In this document: piece after piece, positions 18,350 through 26,501 of the stretch
Numbering within the stretch: the first letter of the stretch is position 1
Layout: every line of letters starts with the position of its first letter
From: Polaribacter sp. HaHaR_3_91
GTDB lineage: Bacteria; Bacteroidota; Bacteroidia; Flavobacteriales; Flavobacteriaceae
Assembly (NCBI RefSeq): GCF_019278525.1
Contig: NZ_CP058986.1
Location: 4,045,001-4,109,000 of the forward strand
Reading direction: 5' to 3'
DNA length: 64,000 nucleotides
Notes under the pieces: generated by a model
What the model saw: only the letters and a program-made list of their open reading frames with translations
Databases searched by the model: none
What the model was told of the DNA's origin: nothing
Position numbers and translations under genes: made by a program

Positions 18350-19696
18350 ATGGAAATATTAATAAAAGCATCACAATTTATTTTAAGTTTATCTTTATTG
18401 ATTGTATTGCACGAGTTAGGGCACTTTATCCCTGCAAAATTGTTTAAAACCAGAGTAGAAAAATTCTACTTATTCTTTGATTATAAATTCTCTATTTTTA
18501 AGAAAAAAATTGGTGATACTGTTTACGGTATTGGTTGGATTCCTTTAGGTGGATATGTAAAAATATCTGGAATGATAGATGAAAGTATGGATACTGAGCA
18601 AATGGCTTTACCACCGCAACCTTGGGAATTTCGTTCTAAACCGGCATGGCAACGTCTAATTATAATGTTGGGTGGAGTTTTTGTAAACTTTGTTTTAGGT
18701 ATTTTTATCTACATTATGTTAATGTATGCTTATGGCGAAAACTTTTTACCAAACGAAAATGTAAAAGACGGTGTCTGGGTACAAGATTCTTTAGCGATGA
18801 ACTTAGGTTTACAAACTGGAGATAAAGTTTTAACTATTGATGGAGAAAAAATTAAAAAATTTAACGAACTAACTTTAGGGTTTGTAAACGGTAATAATTT
18901 TCAAATTGAAAGAAAAGGACAAGTTATTGACAAAGTAATTCCAGAAGATTTTATCTCTCAATTAGTAGACAGAGGTAAAGATGCTGGTGTAATTTTACTA
19001 CCTAGATATCCTTTTGCTATTACGAGTGTTTCTGAAGATTCACCAAATAAAAATGCTGATTTAAAAGCGAAAGATATTGTTGTTGCCATTAATGGAAATG
19101 CAATAAAGTATTTTGATGAAGCTCAGGTTGAATTAAATAAGTTTAAAAATCAGGATATTTCTGTTACCATAAAAAGAGAAAACGAAACAAAAGATATCGC
19201 TGTAAAAGTTACCAATGAAGGTAAATTAGGCGTTGGTTTTGGCTTATTACCTTCTAAAGACTTAGAAAGACTTGGCTACTATGATTTGGCAAATATCGAA
19301 TACACTTTTGCAGAAGCAATTCCTGCAGGGTGGAACAAATCTGTAAAAACACTTACAGACTACATTAAACAATTAAAGAAAATCTTTAACCCAAGCACTG
19401 GAGCTTATAAAGGATTAGGTGGATTTATTTCTATAGGAAGCATTTTTCCATCGGAATGGAGCGCAGAATCTTTCTGGAACATAACCGCATTCTTATCTAT
19501 TATGTTAGGATTTATGAACCTTTTACCAATACCTGCTTTAGACGGTGGTCACGTTGTTTTTACCCTTTGGGAAATGATAACTGGTAAAAAACCAGGAGAT
19601 AAATTCTTAGAATATGCACAAGTAACAGGCTTTATTCTTTTAATAGCTTTATTACTTTTTGCAAACGGAAATGATATCTTTAGGTTGTTTAACTAA
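18350..19696 (+). CDS. rseP: RIP metalloprotease RseP (site-2 protease)
   Basis: A 448-residue inner-membrane zinc protease. The HExxH site is in the first helix (VLHELGHF, His21-Glu22-His25). Two PDZ-like regions follow (about 130-200 and 210-285), and the third zinc ligand motif NLLPIPALDGGH is near the C-terminus, followed by the last helix. It cleaves anti-sigma factors or other single-span proteins within the membrane. Monocistronic by context, with its own promoter and a terminator right after the stop codon. Confidence 0.94.
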   Translation: MEILIKASQFILSLSLLIVLHELGHFIPAKLFKTRVEKFYLFFDYKFSIFKKKIGDTVYGIGWIPLGGYVKISGMIDESMDTEQMALPPQPWEFRSKPAWQRLIIMLGGVFVNFVLGIFIYIMLMYAYGENFLPNENVKDGVWVQDSLAMNLGLQTGDKVLTIDGEKIKKFNELTLGFVNGNNFQIERKGQVIDKVIPEDFISQLVDRGKDAGVILLPRYPFAITSVSEDSPNKNADLKAKDIVVAINGNAIKYFDEAQVELNKFKNQDISVTIKRENETKDIAVKVTNEGKLGVGFGLLPSKDLERLGYYDLANIEYTFAEAIPAGWNKSVKTLTDYIKQLKKIFNPSTGAYKGLGGFISIGSIFPSEWSAESFWNITAFLSIMLGFMNLLPIPALDGGHVVFTLWEMITGKKPGDKFLEYAQVTGFILLIALLLFANGNDIFRLFN

Positions 19697-19713
19697 ACAA
19701 AATAAAAGACATT

Positions 19714-19749
19714 AAAAAGCCTCACTTTTATAAAAGCGAGGCTTTTTTT
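19714..19749. terminator. Bidirectional terminator between rseP and a zinc-ribbon gene
   Basis: Stem AAAAGCCTC / GAGGCTTTT with an inner palindrome CTTTTATAAAAG and a T-run on the plus side. Its 3' edge overlaps the stop codon of the convergent 51-codon gene. Confidence 0.85.
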
Positions 19750-19903
19750 ATACCTTAAAAGAACGATTGATAAAAGAAAACCAAGTGTACTGTGTATTGC
19801 ACCTATCGCAAGCATAAGCCTTAGTACCTGGTATTAATTTAACAAATGCACCCCTCCTCATTCTGTGGTTAGATGTAGATTTACATTTTGGGCAAGCTTT
19901 CAT
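19748..19903 (-). CDS. 51-residue zinc-ribbon protein, copy A
   Basis: A small gene found by translating the minus strand: it begins MKACPKCKSTSNHRMRRG, continues with YACDRCNTQYTWFSFINRS and ends FKV. Two CxxC pairs (C4/C7 and C32/C35) make a short zinc ribbon, and basic residues surround the first pair. A second gene, 240 bases upstream on the same strand, encodes a protein identical at 38 of 51 positions. Conservation of protein over DNA (many synonymous third-base differences) argues that both are real genes. The function is unknown; binding of RNA or protein by the ribbon is only a guess. The stop codon overlaps a terminator stem. Confidence 0.75.
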   Translation of the reverse strand: MKACPKCKSTSNHRMRRGAFVKLIPGTKAYACDRCNTQYTWFSFINRSFKV

Positions 19904-20142
19904 AATTAAATTGGTTTGGTTTACCTCTGAAATTTAGCAAGTTACAGTAAGATAATTCTATTCTAAATTAACTGATTTATATACTAAAATTAGGATACAA
20001 AAAGAAAGCTTAAATAAGAAGAAAATTTTGGTAACCTAAATTGATATCAGATTCTTATAAACACTGATTTTAAGCAAACAGAGACACAGAAATAAATTCT
20101 GTATAATAAGATTTTACACCTTTAGAATGGCTTTTTTTTTTG

Positions 20143-20298
20143 CTACACCTTAAAAGTACGATTGATAAATGAAAACCAAGCATACTGTGTATTACAATTA
20201 TCACAAGCATAACCTCTTGTTCCTGGAATAATCTTTACAATTCCTTTTCTCATCATTCTGTGTCTAGATTCAGATTTACATTTCGGACAAGATTTCAT
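20143..20298 (-). CDS. 51-residue zinc-ribbon protein, copy B
   Basis: Paralogue of the gene at 19748-19903. It begins MKSCPKCKSESRHRMMRK, continues with YACDNCNTQYAWFSFINRT and ends FKV. It has the same length and the same two CxxC pairs (C4/C7, C32/C35), with 13 substitutions, mostly conservative. The C-terminal WFSFINR-FKV is nearly invariant between copies and is likely functional. I do not recognise a named family. It lies between copy A and the flotillin gene, on the same strand as both. Confidence 0.75.
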   Translation of the reverse strand: MKSCPKCKSESRHRMMRKGIVKIIPGTRGYACDNCNTQYAWFSFINRTFKV

Positions 20299-20419
20299 AA
20301 GCTAGGGGATATTTATTTTAAACCGCAATTTACTAAATACAAGCAATGTATTTACCCCGTATTAATACCTGTTTAAAAATCAACGTTTTAATTATTCTAC
20401 CAAAAATTATATATCAAAA

Positions 20420-20450
20420 AAGCCATCATTTAAAAAATAAATGATGGCTT
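20420..20450 (-). terminator. Terminator of the nfeD-flotillin operon
   Basis: Perfect 13-bp stem AAGCCATCATTTA / TAAATGATGGCTT with a five-base loop. On the minus strand it runs into a T tract. Confidence 0.85.
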
Positions 20451-20475
20451 CCGTTAAAACTTGTATGTTTATAAA

Positions 20476-21891
20476 CTAGTTATCTTTAGTATCAATAACC
20501 TCTGCAGGTAACCCAGTAGGGATATCTTTTCCTTTTAAATAACTTGGCAACTCCATACCTGCCATATTAAACATTTCCTGTAAAGGTGGTACCGCTTTAT
20601 ACATTCCAGAAATAAAGTTAGAGGTTGATGTTTTTCCATCTGCTCCTCCTCCATTTTCCCAAACAGTAACTTTATCAATTTTTATATTTTTAATAGCTTC
20701 GGCTTGTATTTTCACTAATTCCGGCAACTTATCAGCAATTAATAATAAGGCTGCATTTTGAGAATCGTTTCCAGCAGCTTTCACTATTTGATCTAAACCT
20801 TGTGCTTGTTTTGTTAAAACCTCAAACAAACCTTGTGCTTCCGCTTGTGCTTTAAATAAAATTGCATCGGCTTCACCTCTTGCAATTCTTCTAATATTTT
20901 CTGCTCTTGCTTCTGCGTCTATTTCTACTTTACGTTTGTCTATTTCTGCTGGTACAATAATATCGGCTAATTGAGAAGAACGTTCTCTTTCCGCTCTTGC
21001 AACCTCTGCTTCTTGCTCTGCAGCATAAGATTCTTTTAACGCGTTTGCTGTTTGTACTTTTTCTGATGCAATTGCAGTACGTTCTGCTTCGGCTTCTCTT
21101 TGTCTTCTTAAAGAGTCTGAATTTGCTACATTAATTTTTGCTGTATTTTCTCCAGCTACTGCTTGTGCATTTGCTGCTGCAACTTGTGTTCTTTCATCTT
21201 GTACCGCGTTTGCCTCACCAATAGAACCATCTCTATTTTTTTCTGCAACCGATTTACGTGCCGCGTTAATTGCATGTGCAGCTGCTTCTTTACCTAAAGC
21301 CTCTATATAACCAGATTCATCAACAATATCTGTAATATTTACGTTGATTAATTTTAAACCTACTTTCTTTAACTCTGTTTCTACAGATTGAGAAATATTA
21401 GTTAAAAATTTATCACGGTCGTTGTTAATTTCTTCAATATCCATCGATGCTACCACCAAACGTAGCTGACCAAAAATAATTTCTTGTGCTAAATCTTGAA
21501 TGCTATCTTGATCTAAACCTAACAATCTTTCTGCTGCATTTTGCATGATTCCTGGTTCTGTAGAAACCCCAATTGTAAATCTCGAAGGTACATTAACACG
21601 AATATTTTGCTTAGAAAGTGCATTTACCAAATTTACTTCTATAGAAATAGGTGTTAAATCTAAAAATTGATAATCTTGAATAACAGGAAATATAAATGCG
21701 GCTCCACCATGAATACATTTAGCAGATTCTCCTCCACCTACTTTTCCATAAACAACCAAAATACGGTCTGAAGGACATCTCTTATAACGTTTTACCATTG
21801 CTATTAGCAATATAAAAACGAAGAGAATTGCAATTCCGATTCCGATTAATCCAGCAAATTGACTGGCTTGTAATACCATAAAGTTTAACAT
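20476..21891 (-). CDS. Flotillin-like SPFH domain protein
   Basis: A 471-residue flotillin/YqiK-type scaffold protein. It has an N-terminal membrane anchor (about 12-32, IGIAILFVFILLIAMV), an SPFH/band-7 domain (about 45-220), then a long Ala/Glu-rich coiled coil (about 215-360, with EAEAERTAIASEKVQ and EVARAERERSSQLAD), and a shorter C-terminal region. Flotillins organise membrane microdomains and affect membrane fluidity. The NfeD-like gene lies 10 bases upstream in the same operon, the usual partnership for this family. Confidence 0.9.
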   Translation of the reverse strand: MLNFMVLQASQFAGLIGIGIAILFVFILLIAMVKRYKRCPSDRILVVYGKVGGGESAKCIHGGAAFIFPVIQDYQFLDLTPISIEVNLVNALSKQNIRVNVPSRFTIGVSTEPGIMQNAAERLLGLDQDSIQDLAQEIIFGQLRLVVASMDIEEINNDRDKFLTNISQSVETELKKVGLKLINVNITDIVDESGYIEALGKEAAAHAINAARKSVAEKNRDGSIGEANAVQDERTQVAAANAQAVAGENTAKINVANSDSLRRQREAEAERTAIASEKVQTANALKESYAAEQEAEVARAERERSSQLADIIVPAEIDKRKVEIDAEARAENIRRIARGEADAILFKAQAEAQGLFEVLTKQAQGLDQIVKAAGNDSQNAALLLIADKLPELVKIQAEAIKNIKIDKVTVWENGGGADGKTSTSNFISGMYKAVPPLQEMFNMAGMELPSYLKGKDIPTGLPAEVIDTKDN

Positions 21892-21901
21892 AGCTTTTTT
21901 T

Positions 21902-22474
21902 TTAATTTTGAGGTTCTATTATTAATATTCCGTTATTTGTTACTTCTATTACTTTAATTATCTTTCCCTGTTTTAAATCTTCACTATAATCCGTTAATGC
22001 TTCTAATTCTCTTAAAGCTCCCTGAATTTTTATCTGAATTTTACCTGTTTTAGATCTATTTGCACCTACTGTTAAATAGACTTCACCAATAGAGTTTAAG
22101 GCATTTTTCATTTTTAAGGTTCCGCTAGAAGATAATTTACTGATGTAATAAAATAATGCTGCCATTACAAACATCATCAACAAACCAGAAAATATAGAAA
22201 TAATAATGGTAGTTCCTGTTGCGTTTCCTGCATCCATACTTGCAATTCCACTCCATCCGAAAATAGTGAAAAAAGCAACTAAGTTTTTTAAGGTAAAAAA
22301 CTGAAATCCGGCTCCAGTATCTGCATCAATTTCGGCATCTACATCACCTATATCATCTGTTTCTGCACCAATTATTGTGGTTATTAAAACCAACAAAAAC
22401 ATAAATGTAGAAATCCCGGTAATTACCCAATAGGTCTTTTCGAAAGTAGTTAATTCTTGAAACCATTCCATCAT
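21902..22474 (-). CDS. NfeD-like/YqiJ-type membrane protein with OB-fold
   Basis: A 190-residue protein with membrane helices at about 15-35, 63-83 and 90-112, an acidic segment between the first two (DDIGDVDAEIDADTGAG), and a C-terminal soluble OB-fold-like domain (about 122-188, NSIGEVYLTVGANRSKTGKI). It pairs with the flotillin gene directly downstream. The two products are expected to act together in the inner membrane. The start is the ATG at 22474; the codon just after it is also ATG (MMEW), so a start one codon later is possible. Confidence 0.8.
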   Translation of the reverse strand: MMEWFQELTTFEKTYWVITGISTFMFLLVLITTIIGAETDDIGDVDAEIDADTGAGFQFFTLKNLVAFFTIFGWSGIASMDAGNATGTTIIISIFSGLLMMFVMAALFYYISKLSSSGTLKMKNALNSIGEVYLTVGANRSKTGKIQIKIQGALRELEALTDYSEDLKQGKIIKVIEVTNNGILIIEPQN

Positions 22475-22903
22475 AGTAGTTTGTTTTAAAAGAGATTAAA
22501 GATAAATGTTTTTGACTGAATAAAGAGGTTTATTCCATCATTATAAAGCACGATACCATTTGATTCAGATCAACTTTTAAGAGCGCTCTTTTTAAGTTGA
22601 TTTTAAACTTTAATTGTTAAAGTAATAAATGAGATAAGTAGTATTGAGCTGCTACTATTAGTACTCATAAACCTTGTTTTGTTACAGATTTATGAAAATA
22701 TTTTAAAATAAAAATTTTAGAATTAATAAATACCTATTTCAAACATTAGAAACAGATTATGAAGTTAATGTAACATATCCACCAAAGGTGGAAAATAGAC
22801 CTACTAATAGAATAGACTTACATGGTTAAAAGAAACCTTGCAGGATAATCTGAATAATTATTAAATCTTACTTAAACATTAAAATGTACTTCAGAAAATT
22901 AAA
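22475..22903. other. Intergenic stretch with repeat fragments
   Basis: No supported gene. It holds the inverted repeat at 22570-22600, a small hairpin TCCACC AAA GGTGGA near 22779-22793, and, near 22835-22850, an inverted 14-base copy of the repeat first seen at 700. Confidence 0.5.
22570..22600. promoter_or_regulatory. Near-perfect loopless inverted repeat upstream of the nfeD-flotillin operon
   Basis: TCAACTT TTA AGAGC then GCTCT TTTT AAGTTGA: two nested arms around the palindromic core AAGAGCGCTCTT, 96 bases upstream of the nfeD-like start. Lack of a loop fits a dimeric protein-binding site better than a transcript hairpin. Confidence 0.4.
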
Positions 22904-22936
22904 AAAAAGCCTTGATAAAATTTATCAAGGCTTTTT
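22904..22936 (-). terminator. Terminator of the TonB-dependent receptor gene
   Basis: Sixteen-bp perfect stem AAAAAGCCTTGATAAA / TTTATCAAGGCTTTTT around a single base, with T-runs on both sides. It lies 23 bases after the receptor stop codon. Confidence 0.88.
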
Positions 22937-22958
22937 ACAAATATCTATTTTTTATTAT

Positions 22959-24782
22959 TTAGTAACTATAACGCAAACCAAATAACACATTACTTGGTGG
23001 CATTGGTACAAAACCAGATTCTATATATTCTGCATCAAAAATATTATTTGCAGTAACTGTAAAACTAAATTTATTAAAATCTACAATTACAGAAGCATCC
23101 CAAACATTATAACTTGTACCAACAGTACGTTCTGCATGTTTGTAAATAATATTCTGACTTACATTTTTAAATAATCTTGATGAAAAACGTGTTGTAAAAT
23201 GATGCTTTAAGGTATTTAGTGAGTAGCGAGATAAATCTTTATTCTGTTCTAAAATATCATCCTCTAAAAAAGTATAACCAATAGAAAGGGTTTGTTTGTA
23301 CTCTTTTATATTAAAACGATAATCAGCATTTACCTCAAAACCTTGCGTATTTACTTCAGCTATATTAGTTGCTGTATATTTAGGTTCCGTTGCATTTGGT
23401 CTAATAAAGTCTATTAAATTAGTAGCATCTCTATTAAATATTGCTACAGAAGAAGTAAATTTCCCTGTGTTATATTTTAATCCTATTTCTTGCGCAAATG
23501 CTTCTTCTGGTTCTAGGTTCTCATTTCCAATAGTTCCAGGATCATTATAATATAAATCTGTATAAGTAGGTATTCTATAGGTAACTCCTAAATTACCATA
23601 AGCTTTTAAGTTTTCTGAAAACTGATATCCAATATCAACTCCTGGAAACGCATGAAATTTAAAGTCAGAAAAATAAGTAACTGCAACTCCCGGAGTAATA
23701 TCTAATTTGTCATTAGCTAATTTAAAACGGTGCTCTAAAAATAAATTAGCCATCGTTCTATCTCTCTTTCCTAAATTATTACTACTTATAGAAACTCTAG
23801 AAACATCTATTCCAAAACCAGTAATTCCTAAATTAGAAGTATATGAAGCATTCGTTTCTACACCAACCTTATTGGTAATATGTAAATTTCTAAAAAAACT
23901 AGGATCATCTCTTTTTAATAAGAAAATATCTTGCCCTCTTCTCCAATAAACTCTTGGTGTAATCTTAAATTTTTCAGTTCTAAAAACTGTAGAAACTCCT
24001 ATTATACTATTCTGAGTTTCTTCATACTCATGCCAATCTGGATTTGTTGTATAAAAATTCTCTGCGCCATATTTTTTATCGAAAAAAGTGGCTAAAACCT
24101 CAATAGGTTGTTTCTTTTTATTAAAAATACCTTTTAACACATAACTCTTATTTTCATAATCAGAATTTGTTCTATAACCATCAGATGTTAAGGAACCAAC
24201 ATGTGCTATAAAAGAAGTATTCTCATATTCTTCTCCAAAAGTTACAGAACTATTAAATTGACCAAAAGAACCTGCTTCTATATTTATACTTGCTTTACTT
24301 GTTAACTTCTTTTTAGTAACAATGTTTATGGCTCCCGTAAATGCATTCTGACCGAAAACTCTAGCAGCAGGACCTTTTATAATTTCTATTCTTTCAATAA
24401 ATTCAATAGGTAAAGCTGCATTTAAGGTATGATGTCCGGTTTGAGAATCATCCATTTTAATTCCATCAACCAATAATAAGGTTTGATCGAAACCTCCTCC
24501 TCTAATATATAAGTCTGCCTGACTACCAGCAGTTCCTCTTTTTCTAATATCTACACCCGCAACTTGTTGTAATAAATCTGCAACAGTTGTAGCGGCACTG
24601 TTTTTTATTACTTCGGATGAAATAACATTTATGGTTCTCGAATTTTCTTTAAAAGGCAAATCTATTCTCGTAGAAGTAATAACAACCTCTTTTAAAGTAT
24701 CTCTTTTTATAGGATCTGATTGTCCTTGTACTTGAAAGGCTGCAAAAAATGATGCAATTATTAAGGTAATTTTAATTTTCAT
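22959..24782 (-). CDS. TonB-dependent outer-membrane receptor (BtuB-like)
   Basis: A 607-residue receptor from the ATG at 24782: signal peptide (MKIKITLIIASFFAAFQVQG), a TonB-box-like DTLKEVVITSTR, a plug domain (about 30-150, TVADLLQQVAGVDIRKRG, ADLYIRGGGFDQTLLLVDG, IEIIKGPAARVFGQNAFTGAINI) and a 22-strand barrel ending in an aromatic residue (LRYSY). The reading frame extends back to 24908 but would then overlap the divergent regulator and lose the signal peptide, so the later start is chosen. It is divergent from the MocR-type regulator with 67 bases between start codons, so regulation by that protein is likely. The substrate is unknown; cobalamin-type receptors are only the nearest general resemblance. 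Confidence 0.88.
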   Translation of the reverse strand: MKIKITLIIASFFAAFQVQGQSDPIKRDTLKEVVITSTRIDLPFKENSRTINVISSEVIKNSAATTVADLLQQVAGVDIRKRGTAGSQADLYIRGGGFDQTLLLVDGIKMDDSQTGHHTLNAALPIEFIERIEIIKGPAARVFGQNAFTGAINIVTKKKLTSKASINIEAGSFGQFNSSVTFGEEYENTSFIAHVGSLTSDGYRTNSDYENKSYVLKGIFNKKKQPIEVLATFFDKKYGAENFYTTNPDWHEYEETQNSIIGVSTVFRTEKFKITPRVYWRRGQDIFLLKRDDPSFFRNLHITNKVGVETNASYTSNLGITGFGIDVSRVSISSNNLGKRDRTMANLFLEHRFKLANDKLDITPGVAVTYFSDFKFHAFPGVDIGYQFSENLKAYGNLGVTYRIPTYTDLYYNDPGTIGNENLEPEEAFAQEIGLKYNTGKFTSSVAIFNRDATNLIDFIRPNATEPKYTATNIAEVNTQGFEVNADYRFNIKEYKQTLSIGYTFLEDDILEQNKDLSRYSLNTLKHHFTTRFSSRLFKNVSQNIIYKHAERTVGTSYNVWDASVIVDFNKFSFTVTANNIFDAEYIESGFVPMPPSNVLFGLRYSY

Positions 24783-24820
24783 AATTAGTGATTTTAATCT
24801 GATGCAAAACTCGTAACTTT

Positions 24821-24865
24821 CCGGACGATTAAAATAGTCCAGTTTTAAAATGAAAGATAGTCCGG
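24821..24865. promoter_or_regulatory. Three half-sites of a probable MocR operator
   Basis: AT(A/C)GTCC(G/A)G occurs three times: inverted at 24821-24829 (CCGGACGAT), direct at 24834-24842 (ATAGTCCAG) and direct at 24857-24865 (ATAGTCCGG). The direct copies are 23 bases apart, about two helical turns, and the last lies inside the first codons of the regulator. MocR-type regulators are known to bind pairs of direct or inverted half-sites in such divergent promoters. Confidence 0.6.
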
Positions 24866-26349
24866 TTAATACTTTATTTGAACAATTAATCAATTTTGAT
24901 AAATCCATACCTCAACCTGTGTACGTACAAGTTGCTCAACAAATTATAAATGCAATACAACGTGGATATATCTCAAAAGGCACTCTTTTACCCGGAACCC
25001 GTGTTTTAAGTCAGACTTTAAAAATCCACAGAAATACCGCAGTTGCAATTTACGAAGAATTGGCTTCACAAGATTGGGTAGAAATCATCCCTAATAAGGG
25101 TACATTTGTTATCGAACCATCATTAAAAACAGTAAAAATAAAAGCGTCTTCTCAAAAAATAAATGAAGCATATAAAACAGCTAAAACAACTGGATTTCCG
25201 TTTCAAAAATCATTTCATTTAGCATCTACAGTTCAATTATCAAAAGTACAATACACTATAAATGACGGAAAACCAGATTTACGTTTGCATCCTGTTCATG
25301 AATTTTCTAGGTGGTACAGCGCTGCGATGAAACGTAAAACAATAATAAAAAAATGGAATAGCTCTAATCAATCTCTCCATTCTTTATTTGAAACTCAACT
25401 TTGCAATTACTTAAACGCAACAAGAGGTTTTCATATAAACCCAAACAATTTAATAAGTACGCGCAGTACAGAAATGAGTTTGTACATTGTTTCTCAACTA
25501 TTGATAAAACAAAACGATGTAGTTTTAGTAGGAAATTTGAGTAACTATGCTGCTAATATGATTTTTCAGCAAGCAGGTGCAACCATAAAAACAATTCCAG
25601 TAGATGCAGATGGACTGGATGTAGATTATATTAGAAAACATTTTATAAAAAAAAGTATTCGATGTATTTATATCTGTGCGCATAGAGATTACCCAACAAC
25701 AGTAACTTTAAGTGCAGAACGTCGTTTGGCTTTGTTACAATTGGCAAAAGAATTTGGTTTTGCAATTATTGAAGATGATTACGACTACGATTTTCAGTTT
25801 ACAGGTTCTGCTATGTTACCAATGGCAAGCGCCGACGGAGACGGAATGGTTATTTATCTCGGAAAATTAGGGCAATCTTTATTTCCTAGTTTTCAAACAG
25901 GATTTGTAATCGCACCAGAAAACTTAATTTCTGAAGCTAAAAATTACCTACAATTGCTCGACGAACAAGGCGATTTAATACAGCAACAAATGTTATCTGA
26001 ATTGATTTATGAAGGTGAAATTTCTCGTTTGATGAAAAAAAACGTCGTCATATATAAACAAAGACGCGATTGTTTATCCCAACTTTTAACGCAACATTTT
26101 TTTGAAATCGCAAAATGGAAAATACCTTCTGGTGGATTGGCTATTTGGATTCAGTTTCAAAACCAAATATCATTAGTAAAACTAGCTGAAGAAGCCGAAA
26201 AAAACGATTTATTTTTACCAAAAACCATTCTGTATCAAGATAAAAATACCTGTGCCATTCGTTTTGGTTTTGGCCATTTAGCTTTAGAAGAAATAGAGAT
26301 TGTAATAAAAAAAATGAAAAGTTCTTATAAGAACTTGATTTTAAAATAA
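24850..26349 (+). CDS. MocR-family regulator (GntR-type wHTH plus aminotransferase-like domain) lacking the PLP lysine
   Basis: A 499-residue fusion. An N-terminal GntR winged helix (about 18-90, ending RNTAVAIYEELASQDWVEII and GTFVIEP) is joined to a class I aminotransferase-like domain (about 135-490, with HRDYPTTVTLSAERR and EDDYDYDF). In family members such as GabR and PdxR a lysine in the pattern LGTFSK-S/T-L forms the internal aldimine with pyridoxal phosphate. Here the segment reads YLGKLGQSLFPS, with Gln342 (CAA at 25873-25875) at that place. The ligand may therefore not be covalently bound PLP. It is divergent from a TonB-dependent receptor with half-sites in the shared promoter. Confidence 0.9.
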   Translation: MKDSPVNTLFEQLINFDKSIPQPVYVQVAQQIINAIQRGYISKGTLLPGTRVLSQTLKIHRNTAVAIYEELASQDWVEIIPNKGTFVIEPSLKTVKIKASSQKINEAYKTAKTTGFPFQKSFHLASTVQLSKVQYTINDGKPDLRLHPVHEFSRWYSAAMKRKTIIKKWNSSNQSLHSLFETQLCNYLNATRGFHINPNNLISTRSTEMSLYIVSQLLIKQNDVVLVGNLSNYAANMIFQQAGATIKTIPVDADGLDVDYIRKHFIKKSIRCIYICAHRDYPTTVTLSAERRLALLQLAKEFGFAIIEDDYDYDFQFTGSAMLPMASADGDGMVIYLGKLGQSLFPSFQTGFVIAPENLISEAKNYLQLLDEQGDLIQQQMLSELIYEGEISRLMKKNVVIYKQRRDCLSQLLTQHFFEIAKWKIPSGGLAIWIQFQNQISLVKLAEEAEKNDLFLPKTILYQDKNTCAIRFGFGHLALEEIEIVIKKMKSSYKNLILK

Positions 26350-26354
26350 AATTT

Positions 26355-26424
26355 TGTCAATCTGAATTTATTTCAGATTCTCTCAATTATAATAATAAGG
26401 TGCTGAAACTAGTTCAGCATGACA
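26355..26424. repeat. Composite palindromic repeat between genes
   Basis: Outer TGTCA / TGACA arms enclose two inner palindromes, ATCTGAATTTATTTCAGAT and TGCTGAAACTAGTTCAGCA. This layout looks like a dispersed bacterial interspersed palindrome. A related scrap (CATTCCGAACGAGGAGAAAT) lies near 27825-27845. Confidence 0.5.
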
Positions 26425-26501
26425 AAGTGTAATTTTATTTTTTAACAGATTAAGATATTAACAACGCTATTTTGCCTACTATTTTTAGGTACTTTTATAG
26501 C

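Noticed and set aside
24783..24908. N-terminal extension of the TonB-dependent receptor
   Set aside because: It overlaps the divergent regulator gene and would bury the signal peptide.
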